In this document: positions 26,162-33,374 of the stretch, in pieces
Layout: the number at the start of each line of letters is the position of its first letter
How positions within the stretch are numbered: position 1 is the first letter of the stretch
From: Phycisphaerales bacterium
GTDB lineage: Bacteria; Planctomycetota; Phycisphaerae; Phycisphaerales; UBA1924
Reading direction: 5' to 3'
Assembly (NCBI GenBank): GCA_020846975.1
Contig: JADLCX010000068.1
Span: 17,199-81,198 of the forward strand
DNA length: 64,000 bases
Translations under genes and position numbers: made by a program
Notes under the pieces: generated by a model
What the model was told of the DNA's origin: nothing
Database searches by the model: none
Seen by the model: the letters and a program-made list of their open reading frames with translations, nothing else

Positions 26162-26952
26162 CGCCGCGGCAGCGCCTTGCGGCGCCGCCTCACCCCGGCC
26201 ATCAATCCAAACACTCCCGCCGCCGCGGCCGCGCCGGGCGTGGGAATCTCAAATGCCCGCCCGGAGTGCGAGGCCTCCGAGATCCACGACGTCGTGGGCA
26301 GGTGGCCCACGTTGAGCGCGACCGACCCACCGTCCGCCGCGATACTCGTCATGGTGAACGCGAAGTCCTCAAGCACAAACGTCGTGAATCCAAGCCCGTA
26401 CTGGTTCGGGTCGAACCCCAGCGAGGTCATGTACGCCGCGAGCCCCGCGTTGGTGTAGTCCACGCCGCTGGCGCTCCCCGCGGCCACATCCGAGCCGGTG
26501 ATCGATCCGGCCGAGCCCCACGAACTCGGGCTGCCGATGATGTTCATCGACGCCGCGCCCGGCGCGATCTGCACGCTCAGGAGCGTCGCGCCCGAGACCG
26601 GATGCACGAACGAGTACGACCCCGTGATGGCGTACACGTGGTTCCATTCGGTACCGAACGGCGTGCTCGTGACATAACTCGCGGTCAGGTTGACAAGCAT
26701 GCCCACCGGCACGGAAGCCGTGGGCACGGCGCCGTTGTTGTCATCCACGCGCAGCGTGACCGGGGTTGAGGCCGGCACCCGCCCGTTGCGGATCAGGAAC
26801 GTTCCGCCCGAGCCCGAGGTGCCGTTGAACGTCGGGAAGTTCGAGTCGTCGTCGGAGGCGAAACTGACGAGCGTGGCGTTTGCCGAACTCGCCGCGGCGA
26901 GCAGTGCCGCCGCGCCGACGGCGCCGATGATTGTGGTGCGACCCCGGTCCAT
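26158..26952 (-). CDS. Secreted protein with IPTPG-type C-terminal sorting-like tail, 264 aa (paralogue 1)
   Basis: Signal peptide (GRTTIIGAVGAAALLAAASSANA, cut before TLVSFAS). The mature part is Gly/Ser/Thr-rich and beta-structured. It ends in EIPTPGAAAAAGVFGLMAGVRRRRKALPRR, a short motif, hydrophobic helix and basic tail. This resembles PEP-CTERM/MYXO-CTERM sorting signals and is common in Phycisphaerales. It shares its plan with the neighbouring gene at 27430-28227: both start mature with T-L-(V/F)-SFASDDDS, share 'NGR.P..TPVTL..DDNNGA.PT', and end 'IPTPGA'. AAAGGAA sits about 7 bases before the ATG. The 3' end overlaps pyrF by 4 bp on the opposite strand. Function unknown; probably surface-associated. 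Confidence 0.85.
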   Translation of the reverse strand: MDRGRTTIIGAVGAAALLAAASSANATLVSFASDDDSNFPTFNGTSGSGGTFLIRNGRVPASTPVTLRVDDNNGAVPTASVPVGMLVNLTASYVTSTPFGTEWNHVYAITGSYSFVHPVSGATLLSVQIAPGAASMNIIGSPSSWGSAGSITGSDVAAGSASGVDYTNAGLAAYMTSLGFDPNQYGLGFTTFVLEDFAFTMTSIAADGGSVALNVGHLPTTSWISEASHSGRAFEIPTPGAAAAAGVFGLMAGVRRRRKALPRR

Positions 26953-27429
26953 GCCGTTCCTTTCTCAATCGCGCCCGGGCGCTTTCGCCGGGGCGTCATG
27001 TGATCACGCGATGTCTCTCTCGAACCCCCCGCGACACCCACCGTGCCGGGCACGAATCGGAGCACGCCCGACGGGTCGATCCTGCGCCGGGCCGTCTGAA
27101 CGGCCAGTTCGCGAGGTCTCGCACCTCGAATCGGGGTTGGGGTTGTGACGGTTGTGCGGCCCGCAGCGATGGTCGATCGGGTTATTCGACGGCGCCGGGC
27201 TCGCCGCAAAAAGCAAGTCGGACGCCGAGTCGCCGTGACTCAGCGTCCGACAATCGCGGGACCGCCGCAGTCGCGGCCGATGAACGGGGTTCGTTCATGG
27301 CGGCACTCCGCCCAGCGCCAAACACAACGCTGTCACGGAGTGCCGCGATCTCGCGGATCTATATCTACGGCCCTCTCGCCCCGGTGTGCAAGACAGAAGC
27401 ACACCGGGACTCGGACCGACAAGCCGAAG
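26953..27429. other. Intergenic region with a cluster of hairpins between two paralogues
   Basis: No gene fits. Going down, there are perfect or near-perfect inverted repeats at 27217-27251 (9 plus 5 bp stem), 27280-27298 (7 bp), 27300-27346 (11 bp outer stem, 5 bp inner) and 27380-27408 (10 bp). The first serves as a terminator on the minus strand (separate entry). The rest lie between it and the 3' end of the second paralogue. The 5' part (26953-27205) holds the upstream region of paralogue 1 and nothing else that I recognise. Confidence 0.6.
27206..27251 (-). terminator. Rho-independent terminator on the minus strand
   Basis: On the minus strand, GTCGGACGC plus GAGTC pair with GACTC plus GCGTCCGAC (27217-27251, one mismatch, 5-base loop) and are followed by TTGCTTTTTG. 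It is 180 bp downstream of the stop of the paralogue-2 gene and about 250 bp upstream of paralogue 1, so it can end transcription entering from paralogue 2. Confidence 0.7.
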
Positions 27430-28227
27430 TTACCGGCGACGGCGACCCAACGCGATGAGCCCGGCCAAGCCGATCAGGCTCAGCGCGCCGGGCGTCGGGA
27501 TGCCATTGACCGCCGAACCGCTGAACGAACCCTCGGAAGCCCACGCCGCGGTCGGCAGACGGCTTGTCGAGTTGATCGGCACCGGGCCGCCGCCCGTGTT
27601 CAGGTTCGTGAGCGTAAAGCTGAAGTCGTCCGGGGTGTTCGAGCTGCCTCCGGCGACGGGCACGCCGTAGTTCAGCGGATTCTGACCCGCGCCCGAGATC
27701 GCCGTCGCCAACCCGGCCGCGGCCGTCCAGGTCACGGCGCCCGCGAAGTTGTACGCGGTGTCGGAGCTGAACAGCGAGCCGGAAGAACCCCACGTCGTGC
27801 TCGTACCGAGGATCGTCAGCGCGCCGGGCTGGTTGCCGCCGCCGATCGTTCCCGTCAGCAGAGCCGCGCCGCTGGCCGAATCGACGAACGAGAACGAGCC
27901 GGTCACGCTGTACAGGAACGTCTGTGCTCCCGCGAGCCCCACGCTGTTCACGAACGTTGCCGTGAAGTTCGCGCGGAAGTTGACGTTCAGCGTAACGGTC
28001 GGGTTCGCGCCGTTGTTGTCGTCAATCTTGAGCGTAACGGGCGTGCCCTGCGGGTCCCGCCCGTTCACGACCCCGAACGACGAGCCTGAGGCCGCCGTGC
28101 CGCGGAACGTGAACTGGCTGGAATCGTCGTCCGACGCGAAGCTGAAAAGCGTCGCATGGGCCGAGCCCGCCAGGAGTGTGAGGGTGAGAACAGATGTGGA
28201 CAGTGACTTGAACGAAGTGAAAGCCAT
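27430..28227 (-). CDS. Secreted protein with IPTPG-type C-terminal sorting-like tail, 265 aa (paralogue 2)
   Basis: Signal peptide (FKSLSTSVLTLTLLAGSAHA, then TLFSFASDDDS). The mature part has the same layout as the gene at 26158-26952, including 'GTA.SG..F..VNGRDPQGTPVTLKIDDNNGANPTVTL', a Ser/Gly-rich middle and a C-terminus NGIPTPGALSLIGLAGLIALGRRRR. That is a canonical short motif, membrane helix and poly-Arg tail. The two are almost the same length (264 and 265 aa) and adjacent, so they are probably a tandem duplication that has diverged. AAGGGG sits about 9 bases before the ATG. Function unknown. Confidence 0.85.
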   Translation of the reverse strand: MAFTSFKSLSTSVLTLTLLAGSAHATLFSFASDDDSSQFTFRGTAASGSSFGVVNGRDPQGTPVTLKIDDNNGANPTVTLNVNFRANFTATFVNSVGLAGAQTFLYSVTGSFSFVDSASGAALLTGTIGGGNQPGALTILGTSTTWGSSGSLFSSDTAYNFAGAVTWTAAAGLATAISGAGQNPLNYGVPVAGGSSNTPDDFSFTLTNLNTGGGPVPINSTSRLPTAAWASEGSFSGSAVNGIPTPGALSLIGLAGLIALGRRRR

Positions 28228-28516
28228 TGCCGAAACCCCTTCAGTTCGGCTCTCTCACCTCTCAAGTTGGTTATAGAACCCGGCGCGGTCTCCCACCGCT
28301 TCGGGTTGTTGGACAGACCACAGAATACCCATTCCTGGTCCGAAAGCCAGCACTATCTGCGCGATTCTGGACTTTTTTTTCAAGTTGGGAGGTTCGATCG
28401 GCGCGCATAACCGCACAAACCTCTTGCAAAGCGGTCGATCAGTGTTCCGTCAGGCTGATGGTTATCGAATCCTCACGACGTTGGCACAGATCGTTCGGTG
28501 CGGCGGGCGATGCGGC
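28228..28516. other. Spacer of about 290 bp without a gene
   Basis: It carries the upstream region of the secreted paralogue 2 and the 3' side of nuoI (both minus strand). A run of eight T's on the plus strand at about 28373-28381 has no stem before it. I see no RNA gene or repeat. Confidence 0.5.
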
Positions 28517-29062
28517 CTACATGGGCTTCTTGGCGATCGTCACGTCGTACACCTTCAGGAGTTTCTCCTTGTCGAAGATCATCTCCTGGCGCGTGTACCC
28601 GACCACGTCGTACTCGGTGGTCAGTTCGATGGCGTCCACCGGGCAGGCTTCCTCGCACATGCCGCAGTAGATGCAGCGCAGTTCGTCGATCTCGAACTTC
28701 TTTGGGTACTTTTCGCGGTCATCCCACGGCGATTCGTCGGCCACGATGTGGATGCAGTTGGCCGGGCACAGCGTCGGGCACATCATGCACGCGACGCACT
28801 TGACCCGCCCCATCTCGTCCCGATTCAGTCGGTGCACGCCCCGGAAGTTCCGGGGCTCAAACCCGCTCACCTCGGCGGAAAAATGCTCGCGACGCTCCTC
28901 GGGATACTGCAGCGCGCGGCTGGTCCGACCCTGCCCGAAGCTTGTCACCAGGTGCCGAAGCGTCGTGCCAAAACCCCTGAAAATCTCGGGCAAATACGCG
29001 GATTCACGCGGTCCAAGCTTCGCCGGTCCGACCGCGAGAATGTCTTCCTGTTTCACCGTCAT
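28517..29062 (-). CDS. nuoI: NADH-quinone oxidoreductase subunit I (NuoI-like 2[4Fe-4S] protein), 181 aa
   Basis: Two complete 4Fe-4S sites in the NuoI arrangement: VKCVACMMCPTLCPANCI (C89, C92, C95, C99) and LRCIYCGMCEEACPVDAI (C130, C133, C136, C140), followed by ELTTEYDVVGYTRQEMIFDKEKLL. NuoI relays electrons between the peripheral and membrane arms of complex I. The N-terminus (LPEIFRGFGTTLRHLV) matches the usual amphipathic helix. ATG 29062 (MTVKQEDI) is chosen over an in-frame ATG 13 codons upstream, which gives an unusual start. No other nuo gene is within the window, so the operon is split. A paralogous role cannot be excluded. Confidence 0.88.
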   Translation of the reverse strand: MTVKQEDILAVGPAKLGPRESAYLPEIFRGFGTTLRHLVTSFGQGRTSRALQYPEERREHFSAEVSGFEPRNFRGVHRLNRDEMGRVKCVACMMCPTLCPANCIHIVADESPWDDREKYPKKFEIDELRCIYCGMCEEACPVDAIELTTEYDVVGYTRQEMIFDKEKLLKVYDVTIAKKPM

Positions 29063-29145
29063 GCCCGAGAGCGTATGCGTCCGAGCTCCACCCGGCGTCA
29101 CAGGTCTTTCTTGCTGCGCCGCCCGGATCGGCGATAATCTTGGTC

Positions 29146-29955
29146 ATGGGCCGCATGCGACGAACCCCGCCGTTGTTCGAGGCCGTGGGCAGAGCCCCGG
29201 GCTCTTCACAGCCCGTGAAGCCGGTTGTCCATTCCGGTAACGGGACAGCCACGAGCCCGGCCGCGCCAGCGCGTGTCGCCCCACCGACTCTCCACGCCCC
29301 GGTTGTCGTCGAGCCGGTGCGATCCATCCCGGTCGTCAAGCCGACCGCGTCGCGCGGCCGCATGGTGCCACTCCTGCTCATGTCGGCCGCGGCGGTCCTG
29401 CTTGTCGGGTTCGTGGCCTGGTCGGTCGGTTATTCTCGCGGCCAAGATGACGGCAAAAAGGCCATGTTGCCGCACACCAGCGCGGAAGACGCCGCGATTA
29501 TCACGGGAAACGGCACGCCCGCGGCACCGCTTCCTCCGGTGTCTGGCCCTACAAAAACACGAACAAATACGGAGAGCATCTCCTCATCCGTCCCGTCCCT
29601 GGGCATGCCCCCGGTCACGGGTCCGGATCCGCGAAACCCGGGTGAGAACTACCTCACGATCGTCACGCTGACATGGAAAGATGCGCAGGCCGCGGTGCGA
29701 TTCCTGCAGAAAAACGGTCTGCCCGCCACGTGCATCCCGGTTGGAAAGGTTGATCCCGCGGCTGCTCAGGCGAACAATGCCAACCACTTGGTCTTTGTGC
29801 TGGACGGCATCCCCTCCGGGCAGTACAAGGCGAGCGAGTCCAAGCGCAACGACCTCATTGCCAAAGTCCGAACCCTCGGCAAGCGTTGGCAGCGGGAGGA
29901 GCGTGGCGCCAGCGATTTCGGTGAGCCTCAGTGGGTACTTTTCAGGGGAAAATGA
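29146..29955 (+). CDS. Single-pass membrane protein with SPOR-like C-terminal domain, 269 aa
   Basis: A long Pro/Ala/Val-rich N-terminal part (about 70 residues) precedes one membrane helix, VPLLLMSAAAVLLVGFVAWSVGYSRG. After it come a Pro/Ser/Thr-rich linker and a C-terminal domain of about 95 residues with 'YLTIVTLTWKDAQAAVRFLQKNGLPATCIPVGK' and 'HLVFVLDGIPSGQY', ending in 'RWQREERGASDFGEPQWVLFRG'. The alternating Leu/Val with 'A...f...ng..a' resembles SPOR or other small peptidoglycan-associated domains, but the match is weak. ATG 29146 is used. It diverges from nuoI (about 80 bp apart) and precedes the small basic protein gene by 50 bp on the same strand. Confidence 0.7.
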   Translation: MGRMRRTPPLFEAVGRAPGSSQPVKPVVHSGNGTATSPAAPARVAPPTLHAPVVVEPVRSIPVVKPTASRGRMVPLLLMSAAAVLLVGFVAWSVGYSRGQDDGKKAMLPHTSAEDAAIITGNGTPAAPLPPVSGPTKTRTNTESISSSVPSLGMPPVTGPDPRNPGENYLTIVTLTWKDAQAAVRFLQKNGLPATCIPVGKVDPAAAQANNANHLVFVLDGIPSGQYKASESKRNDLIAKVRTLGKRWQREERGASDFGEPQWVLFRGK

Positions 29956-30004
29956 CTGGATTCCGGCCGTGTCCCGCACGGCTTACTTCAAGCTGGAGCA
30001 CGAC

Positions 30005-30166
30005 ATGAGCCTCGATCGATCCCTCAAGAGCAAGGGCAGCCTGACCGGTGTTCGCAGCGTACTCACCCGCGCCGAGCGGGTTGCCAAGATGAAGGCGGAC
30101 CGCAAGTTCGACGAGAGCAAGAACTCGCCGATCGGCCTGCCCAAGACCCTCTCCGGCAAGCGCTAG
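30005..30166 (+). CDS. Small basic protein, 53 aa (Planctomycetes/Verrucomicrobia/Chlamydiae type)
   Basis: A 53-residue protein, strongly basic: MSLDRSLKSKGSLTGVRSVL, then TRAERVAKMKADRKF and SPIGLPKTLSGKR. It matches from memory the small basic protein family (TIGR04137-like) whose members share 'MS.DRSLK.KGSL...R.VLtRAERia.Lk...W' and end with a conserved 'GLPK' segment; that family occurs in planctomycetes, verrucomicrobia and chlamydiae. The start ATG 30005 gives the conserved beginning. Its role is unknown; the charge suggests RNA or ribosome binding. It follows the SPOR-like membrane protein gene with a 49-bp gap. Confidence 0.8.
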   Translation: MSLDRSLKSKGSLTGVRSVLTRAERVAKMKADRKFDESKNSPIGLPKTLSGKR

Positions 30167-30258
30167 GCCCCTTCGACGCCCGTCAATCTGCGCCGTTTCC
30201 ACGAATTCAGGCCGTTCCGTCAGGCCGGTCGCGGTATGCTGCGCGCCGGTGAGCCACC

Positions 30259-31464
30259 ATGGACATAGAGAGACTCATCTCCGACCGCGCCCTGAGCATC
30301 AGCGCATCGGGGATTCGCCGCGTCTTTGACCTCGGGGCAAAGCTCAAGGATCCGATCAACCTGTCGATCGGGCAGCCGGATTTTCCGGTTCCGGACCCGC
30401 TCAAGTCCGCGGCCATTTCGGCGATCCAGAACAACGCCAACGGCTACACCGTCACACAGGGGATCGCGGGCCTGCGGACTCGGATCGCCGCCCACCTCAA
30501 GGCCGATCTGGGTTGGCAGGTCGATACCCGACCCAGTGCCGAAGCCGATCCCAGCGCTCCGGGGCTCCTGGTCGCTTCCGGCACATCCGGCGACCTGCTC
30601 CTCGCCTTCCTGGCGCTGCTCAATCCCGGCGATGAAGTGATCTTCGCGGATCCCTACTTCGTAATGTACCCGCACGTCGCCCGAATGGTTGGGGCCGTGC
30701 CGGTGATGTGCGACACCTACCCCGACTTTCGGCTGACCGCCGAGCGGGTTGCACCCCTGATCACGTCCAGGACCAAGTTGGTTCTGCTGAACACACCCAG
30801 CAATCCGGCCGGGGTGGTTGCCTCGGAATCGGAGTGCCACAGGCTGCTGGAACTCTGCCGAAGCAAAGGGGTGTTGCTGGTCAGCGACGAGATCTACGAC
30901 GAGTTCACCTACACCGACGCACGCGAGCCGGGAGCCAGAGGCGAGCTCGGTCGTCGGTGTCCCAGCCCGGGCCGATTCCAGGATGCCGAGCGCAACGTCC
31001 TGCTGGTGCGAGGGTTCGGAAAGACCTATGGGTGCACGGGCTGGCGACTGGGCTACGCGGCGGGTCCTCGCCGCATCATCGAGGAGATGAGCAAACTCCA
31101 GCAGTACACGTTCGTCTGCGCCCCGGCGCCGCTGCAGTGGGGGGTCATCCCCGCGCTGGACTACGACATGTCGCCGCACATCGACGCCTACCAGAAACGC
31201 CGGGACTTGGTCGTGCGGACGCTCTCGCCCCATACCCACGTCGCGGCCCCCGGCGGTGCGTTCTACGCCTTCCCGCAAGTCCCTGAGCGACTTGGACTTA
31301 CGGCGACCCAGTTCGTCGAGAAGTGCGTCGGCCGCAACGTGCTGGTCATCCCAGGCAATGTCTTCTCAGCCCGGGACACCCATTTCAGGTTGTCGTACGC
31401 AACCGACGAACGGTCGCTGCTTCGCGGGTTGGAGGTTCTCGCCGAACTCATGCAAGGCGGTTGA
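30259..31464 (+). CDS. Pyridoxal-phosphate aminotransferase, class I/II, 401 aa
   Basis: Fold-type I aminotransferase. Seen features: INLSIGQPDFPVPDP (N-terminal substrate loop), GYTVTQGIAGLR, ASGTSGDLLLAFLALLNPGDEVIFADPYFVMY, VLLNTPSNPAGVV (Asn-Pro bearing loop), LLVSDEIYDEFTY (Asp that contacts the PLP nitrogen), and the Schiff-base lysine in VRGFGKTYGCTGWRLGY. The C-terminal 'FRLSYATDERSLLRGLEVL' holds the substrate-carboxylate arginine. This is the AspB/AlaA-like branch; substrate (aspartate, alanine, aromatic) cannot be assigned from sequence alone. Residues 220-240 contain a short insertion before the PLP lysine. ATG 30259. Confidence 0.9.
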   Translation: MDIERLISDRALSISASGIRRVFDLGAKLKDPINLSIGQPDFPVPDPLKSAAISAIQNNANGYTVTQGIAGLRTRIAAHLKADLGWQVDTRPSAEADPSAPGLLVASGTSGDLLLAFLALLNPGDEVIFADPYFVMYPHVARMVGAVPVMCDTYPDFRLTAERVAPLITSRTKLVLLNTPSNPAGVVASESECHRLLELCRSKGVLLVSDEIYDEFTYTDAREPGARGELGRRCPSPGRFQDAERNVLLVRGFGKTYGCTGWRLGYAAGPRRIIEEMSKLQQYTFVCAPAPLQWGVIPALDYDMSPHIDAYQKRRDLVVRTLSPHTHVAAPGGAFYAFPQVPERLGLTATQFVEKCVGRNVLVIPGNVFSARDTHFRLSYATDERSLLRGLEVLAELMQGG

Positions 31465-31884
31465 TCCCGGTAGTTGACGAAGCCCGGTTCTCGGGTTATG
31501 TTGTTGGGGTCTGATTGTCGGGAGAGAGAGAACCCCCCGCACAACTGGACGCGTTCACCCGCCCGCCGCCAATCTCCCCATTGGGCTGCGATTGCGTGTG
31601 CTCTGGCCGCACAGAAACCCCGGACGATCTGGACAGTCGTCTTTTCTCGCGTGCTGAGCCTCGCCGGTGTGTTCGCGAGGTTGGCGAGTTCTCTCCGAGC
31701 GCGGTGTTTGTTGGGTTGCCCGAGTGATCGGGTTTGTTGTGGTTTTGCACCAATCCGGACCACGACGCGAGAGTCGGGCTCGAGCTCCGGCTTGGGCTTG
31801 GCCGATGTGCTCGTTGCCTTGCCGGGTGGCAACCCGGACCACGCTCCGTGGTATCGGTTTGCGAACCTCGCACCAGGGCCGCCC
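31465..31884. other. Spacer of about 420 bp without a convincing gene
   Basis: The frame of the next gene is open here, but the translated sequence (Arg/Ser/Pro rich, no domain) and the absence of a ribosome-binding site argue against coding. It probably holds the promoter of the zinc-ribbon protein gene at 31885. I see no repeat or RNA gene. Confidence 0.5.
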
Positions 31885-32796
31885 ATGAACACTTCCGCAC
31901 AACCGGGCAAGGTCTGCATCCATTGCGGGCGAGACTGTGCGACGCGCCCTCGCGTCCGCGATCAGGCCGGGAAGTACCACTGCCGTGAGTGCGTGGACCG
32001 GCTGAAGCTCGCGCACAGGCCCGTACCCGATCGAGAGCAGGAGGCCGACGGCGGGTTCATCCCGATCGTGGAGGATCCGGAACCGCCGCACCCGCGCGAG
32101 GACCAGTGCCCGGGCTGCGCCAAGCCGATCAGCCCCGCCGCGGCGGTCTGCATCCACTGCGGATTCAACCGCGACACCGGCGAGCGCATCGCAACGACGC
32201 TCGATGTCTCCAAGCAACTCAAACGCAAGAGCAAGCCGCGGGCCTGCCGCGATTGCGGCGCCGACCTGACCGGGCTTGCGGCGCCGAACTGCCCGGACTG
32301 CGGACGCGTGAACGATGCGAGGGCCGATCGGGCCGAGCGCGATGCGGAGGAATCCCGCCGCATCACGCGGCGATCGTGGGTTCACCCCATCATCATGCTC
32401 GCGATCGGCATGGGCATCATGCTCGCGGTCTACACGGCGAGAATGGGCTCCGACGGCGTGGTGTTCTACCTCGCTCGCTTCGGCGTCGGCCTGGCGATCG
32501 GGGTCGTCGTCTACTTCATGTGCAGCGTGATGTGGATCGGCTTCGACCAGCCGCCGCTCCAGACGATCATCCGGCTCGCGGGCGTGTACGCGCTGGCCGA
32601 TGTCGCCTACACGCTCACCGCCATGGCGGGCATGAGCCTGATCGGCATGATCGCCATTCTCCTCATGGTGGTCCCGACGCTGGTCTACATGGGCCTGCTC
32701 TGCAAACTCATGGACATCGACCTGCACGATGCGCTGTTCGTGGCCATCATCACCACGGTGTGCAAGATCGTGGCCGCCGCGGTGCTGTTCTCCTGA
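31885..32796 (+). CDS. Multi-pass membrane protein with three zinc-ribbon-like modules, 303 aa
   Basis: The cytosolic N-terminus has four CxxC-type pairs that make up three zinc-ribbon-like modules. The first is KVCIHCGRDC with HCREC about 21 residues later. The second is QCPGCAKPI with CIHCGFNRDTG. The third is ACRDCGADLTGL with NCPDCGRVNDA. A charged linker leads to four or five hydrophobic helices (IIMLAIGMGIMLAVY; FYLARFGVGLAIGVVVYFMCSVMWIGF; AGVYALADVAYTLTAMAG; MIAILLMVVPTLVYMGLLCK; ALFVAIITTVCKIVAAAVLF). The ATG at 31885 gives MNTSAQPGKVCIHCG. 'CG.DL.GL....CPDCG' is the same motif as in other planctomycete genes here. Function unknown; metal-binding regulator or adaptor at the membrane is a guess. 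Confidence 0.8.
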   Translation: MNTSAQPGKVCIHCGRDCATRPRVRDQAGKYHCRECVDRLKLAHRPVPDREQEADGGFIPIVEDPEPPHPREDQCPGCAKPISPAAAVCIHCGFNRDTGERIATTLDVSKQLKRKSKPRACRDCGADLTGLAAPNCPDCGRVNDARADRAERDAEESRRITRRSWVHPIIMLAIGMGIMLAVYTARMGSDGVVFYLARFGVGLAIGVVVYFMCSVMWIGFDQPPLQTIIRLAGVYALADVAYTLTAMAGMSLIGMIAILLMVVPTLVYMGLLCKLMDIDLHDALFVAIITTVCKIVAAAVLFS

Positions 32797-32810
32797 GGCC
32801 GGCGGGTCGG

Positions 32811-33281
32811 CTACGCACGCGCCGGAGCGGTCTGTTCGAGCATGCCCTGCATGTAGCGGTGGAAGGGGTCGTGCATGATCTTCCTGCGGTCCGAGGCCAT
32901 CATCGCCCTGAACGATTCTTCCTCGGCGATCTCGCGCATGCGCTCCTCCCAGCTCCGGAAGTAGTCGTCGGGGATCTGGCCGCTCTGGTGGCCGAACCAC
33001 ACGATCTCGAAGACCGAGAGCTGCATGAGGTTGAAGAAGTGCTGGCGGATCTCGGCCTGCGAGGTCATCTCGGCGACATCGTGCCTGTAGACCTCGGCGA
33101 GCGACGGGTCGCTGACCCGCATCTCCCGGAGGTGCATCTGGAGCTCGACGAGCTTGGAGAAGTTGGCGAAGTGCTGGGCCTTGCGGTAGTTGAGGAACTG
33201 TCGGGCTGTGTAGAGAAAGCCGCCCGCGATGGCGAGCGAGGAGAGGGCCTGGAAGAGGACCTGGGCTTGCTGGAGGGTCAT
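32811..33281 (-). CDS. Small membrane protein of unknown family, 156 aa
   Basis: One N-terminal hydrophobic helix (LFQALSSLAIAGGFLYTARQFL) is followed by a charged, mostly helical cytosolic part (NFSKLVELQMHLREMRVSDPSLAEVYRHD ... FFNLMQLSVFEIVWFGHQSGQIPDDYFRSWEERMREIAEEESFRAM). This layout is shared by many small bacterial proteins lacking a name. ATG 33281 (MTLQQAQVLF) is preferred to an upstream in-frame ATG because the extension is Arg/Pro-rich. It lies just upstream of recQ's 3' end on the same strand; no functional link is visible. Confidence 0.65.
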   Translation of the reverse strand: MTLQQAQVLFQALSSLAIAGGFLYTARQFLNYRKAQHFANFSKLVELQMHLREMRVSDPSLAEVYRHDVAEMTSQAEIRQHFFNLMQLSVFEIVWFGHQSGQIPDDYFRSWEERMREIAEEESFRAMMASDRRKIMHDPFHRYMQGMLEQTAPARA

Positions 33282-33374
33282 CGCGAGGCTCCGTGGAAGG
33301 GGGGAGGCTATGCGCGGAGAACCTGGATTGCGGGGCACAACCGCTCGGGGGGTGAGGCCGGAGAAGACATGGGC

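Noticed and set aside
28373..28381. Terminator at a run of eight T's
   Set aside because: There is no stem in front of it on the plus strand.
31474..31884. N-terminal extension of the zinc-ribbon membrane protein
   Set aside because: The frame is open, but the extension is Arg/Ser/Pro-rich and has no ribosome-binding site; ATG 31885 starts directly before the first zinc knuckle.
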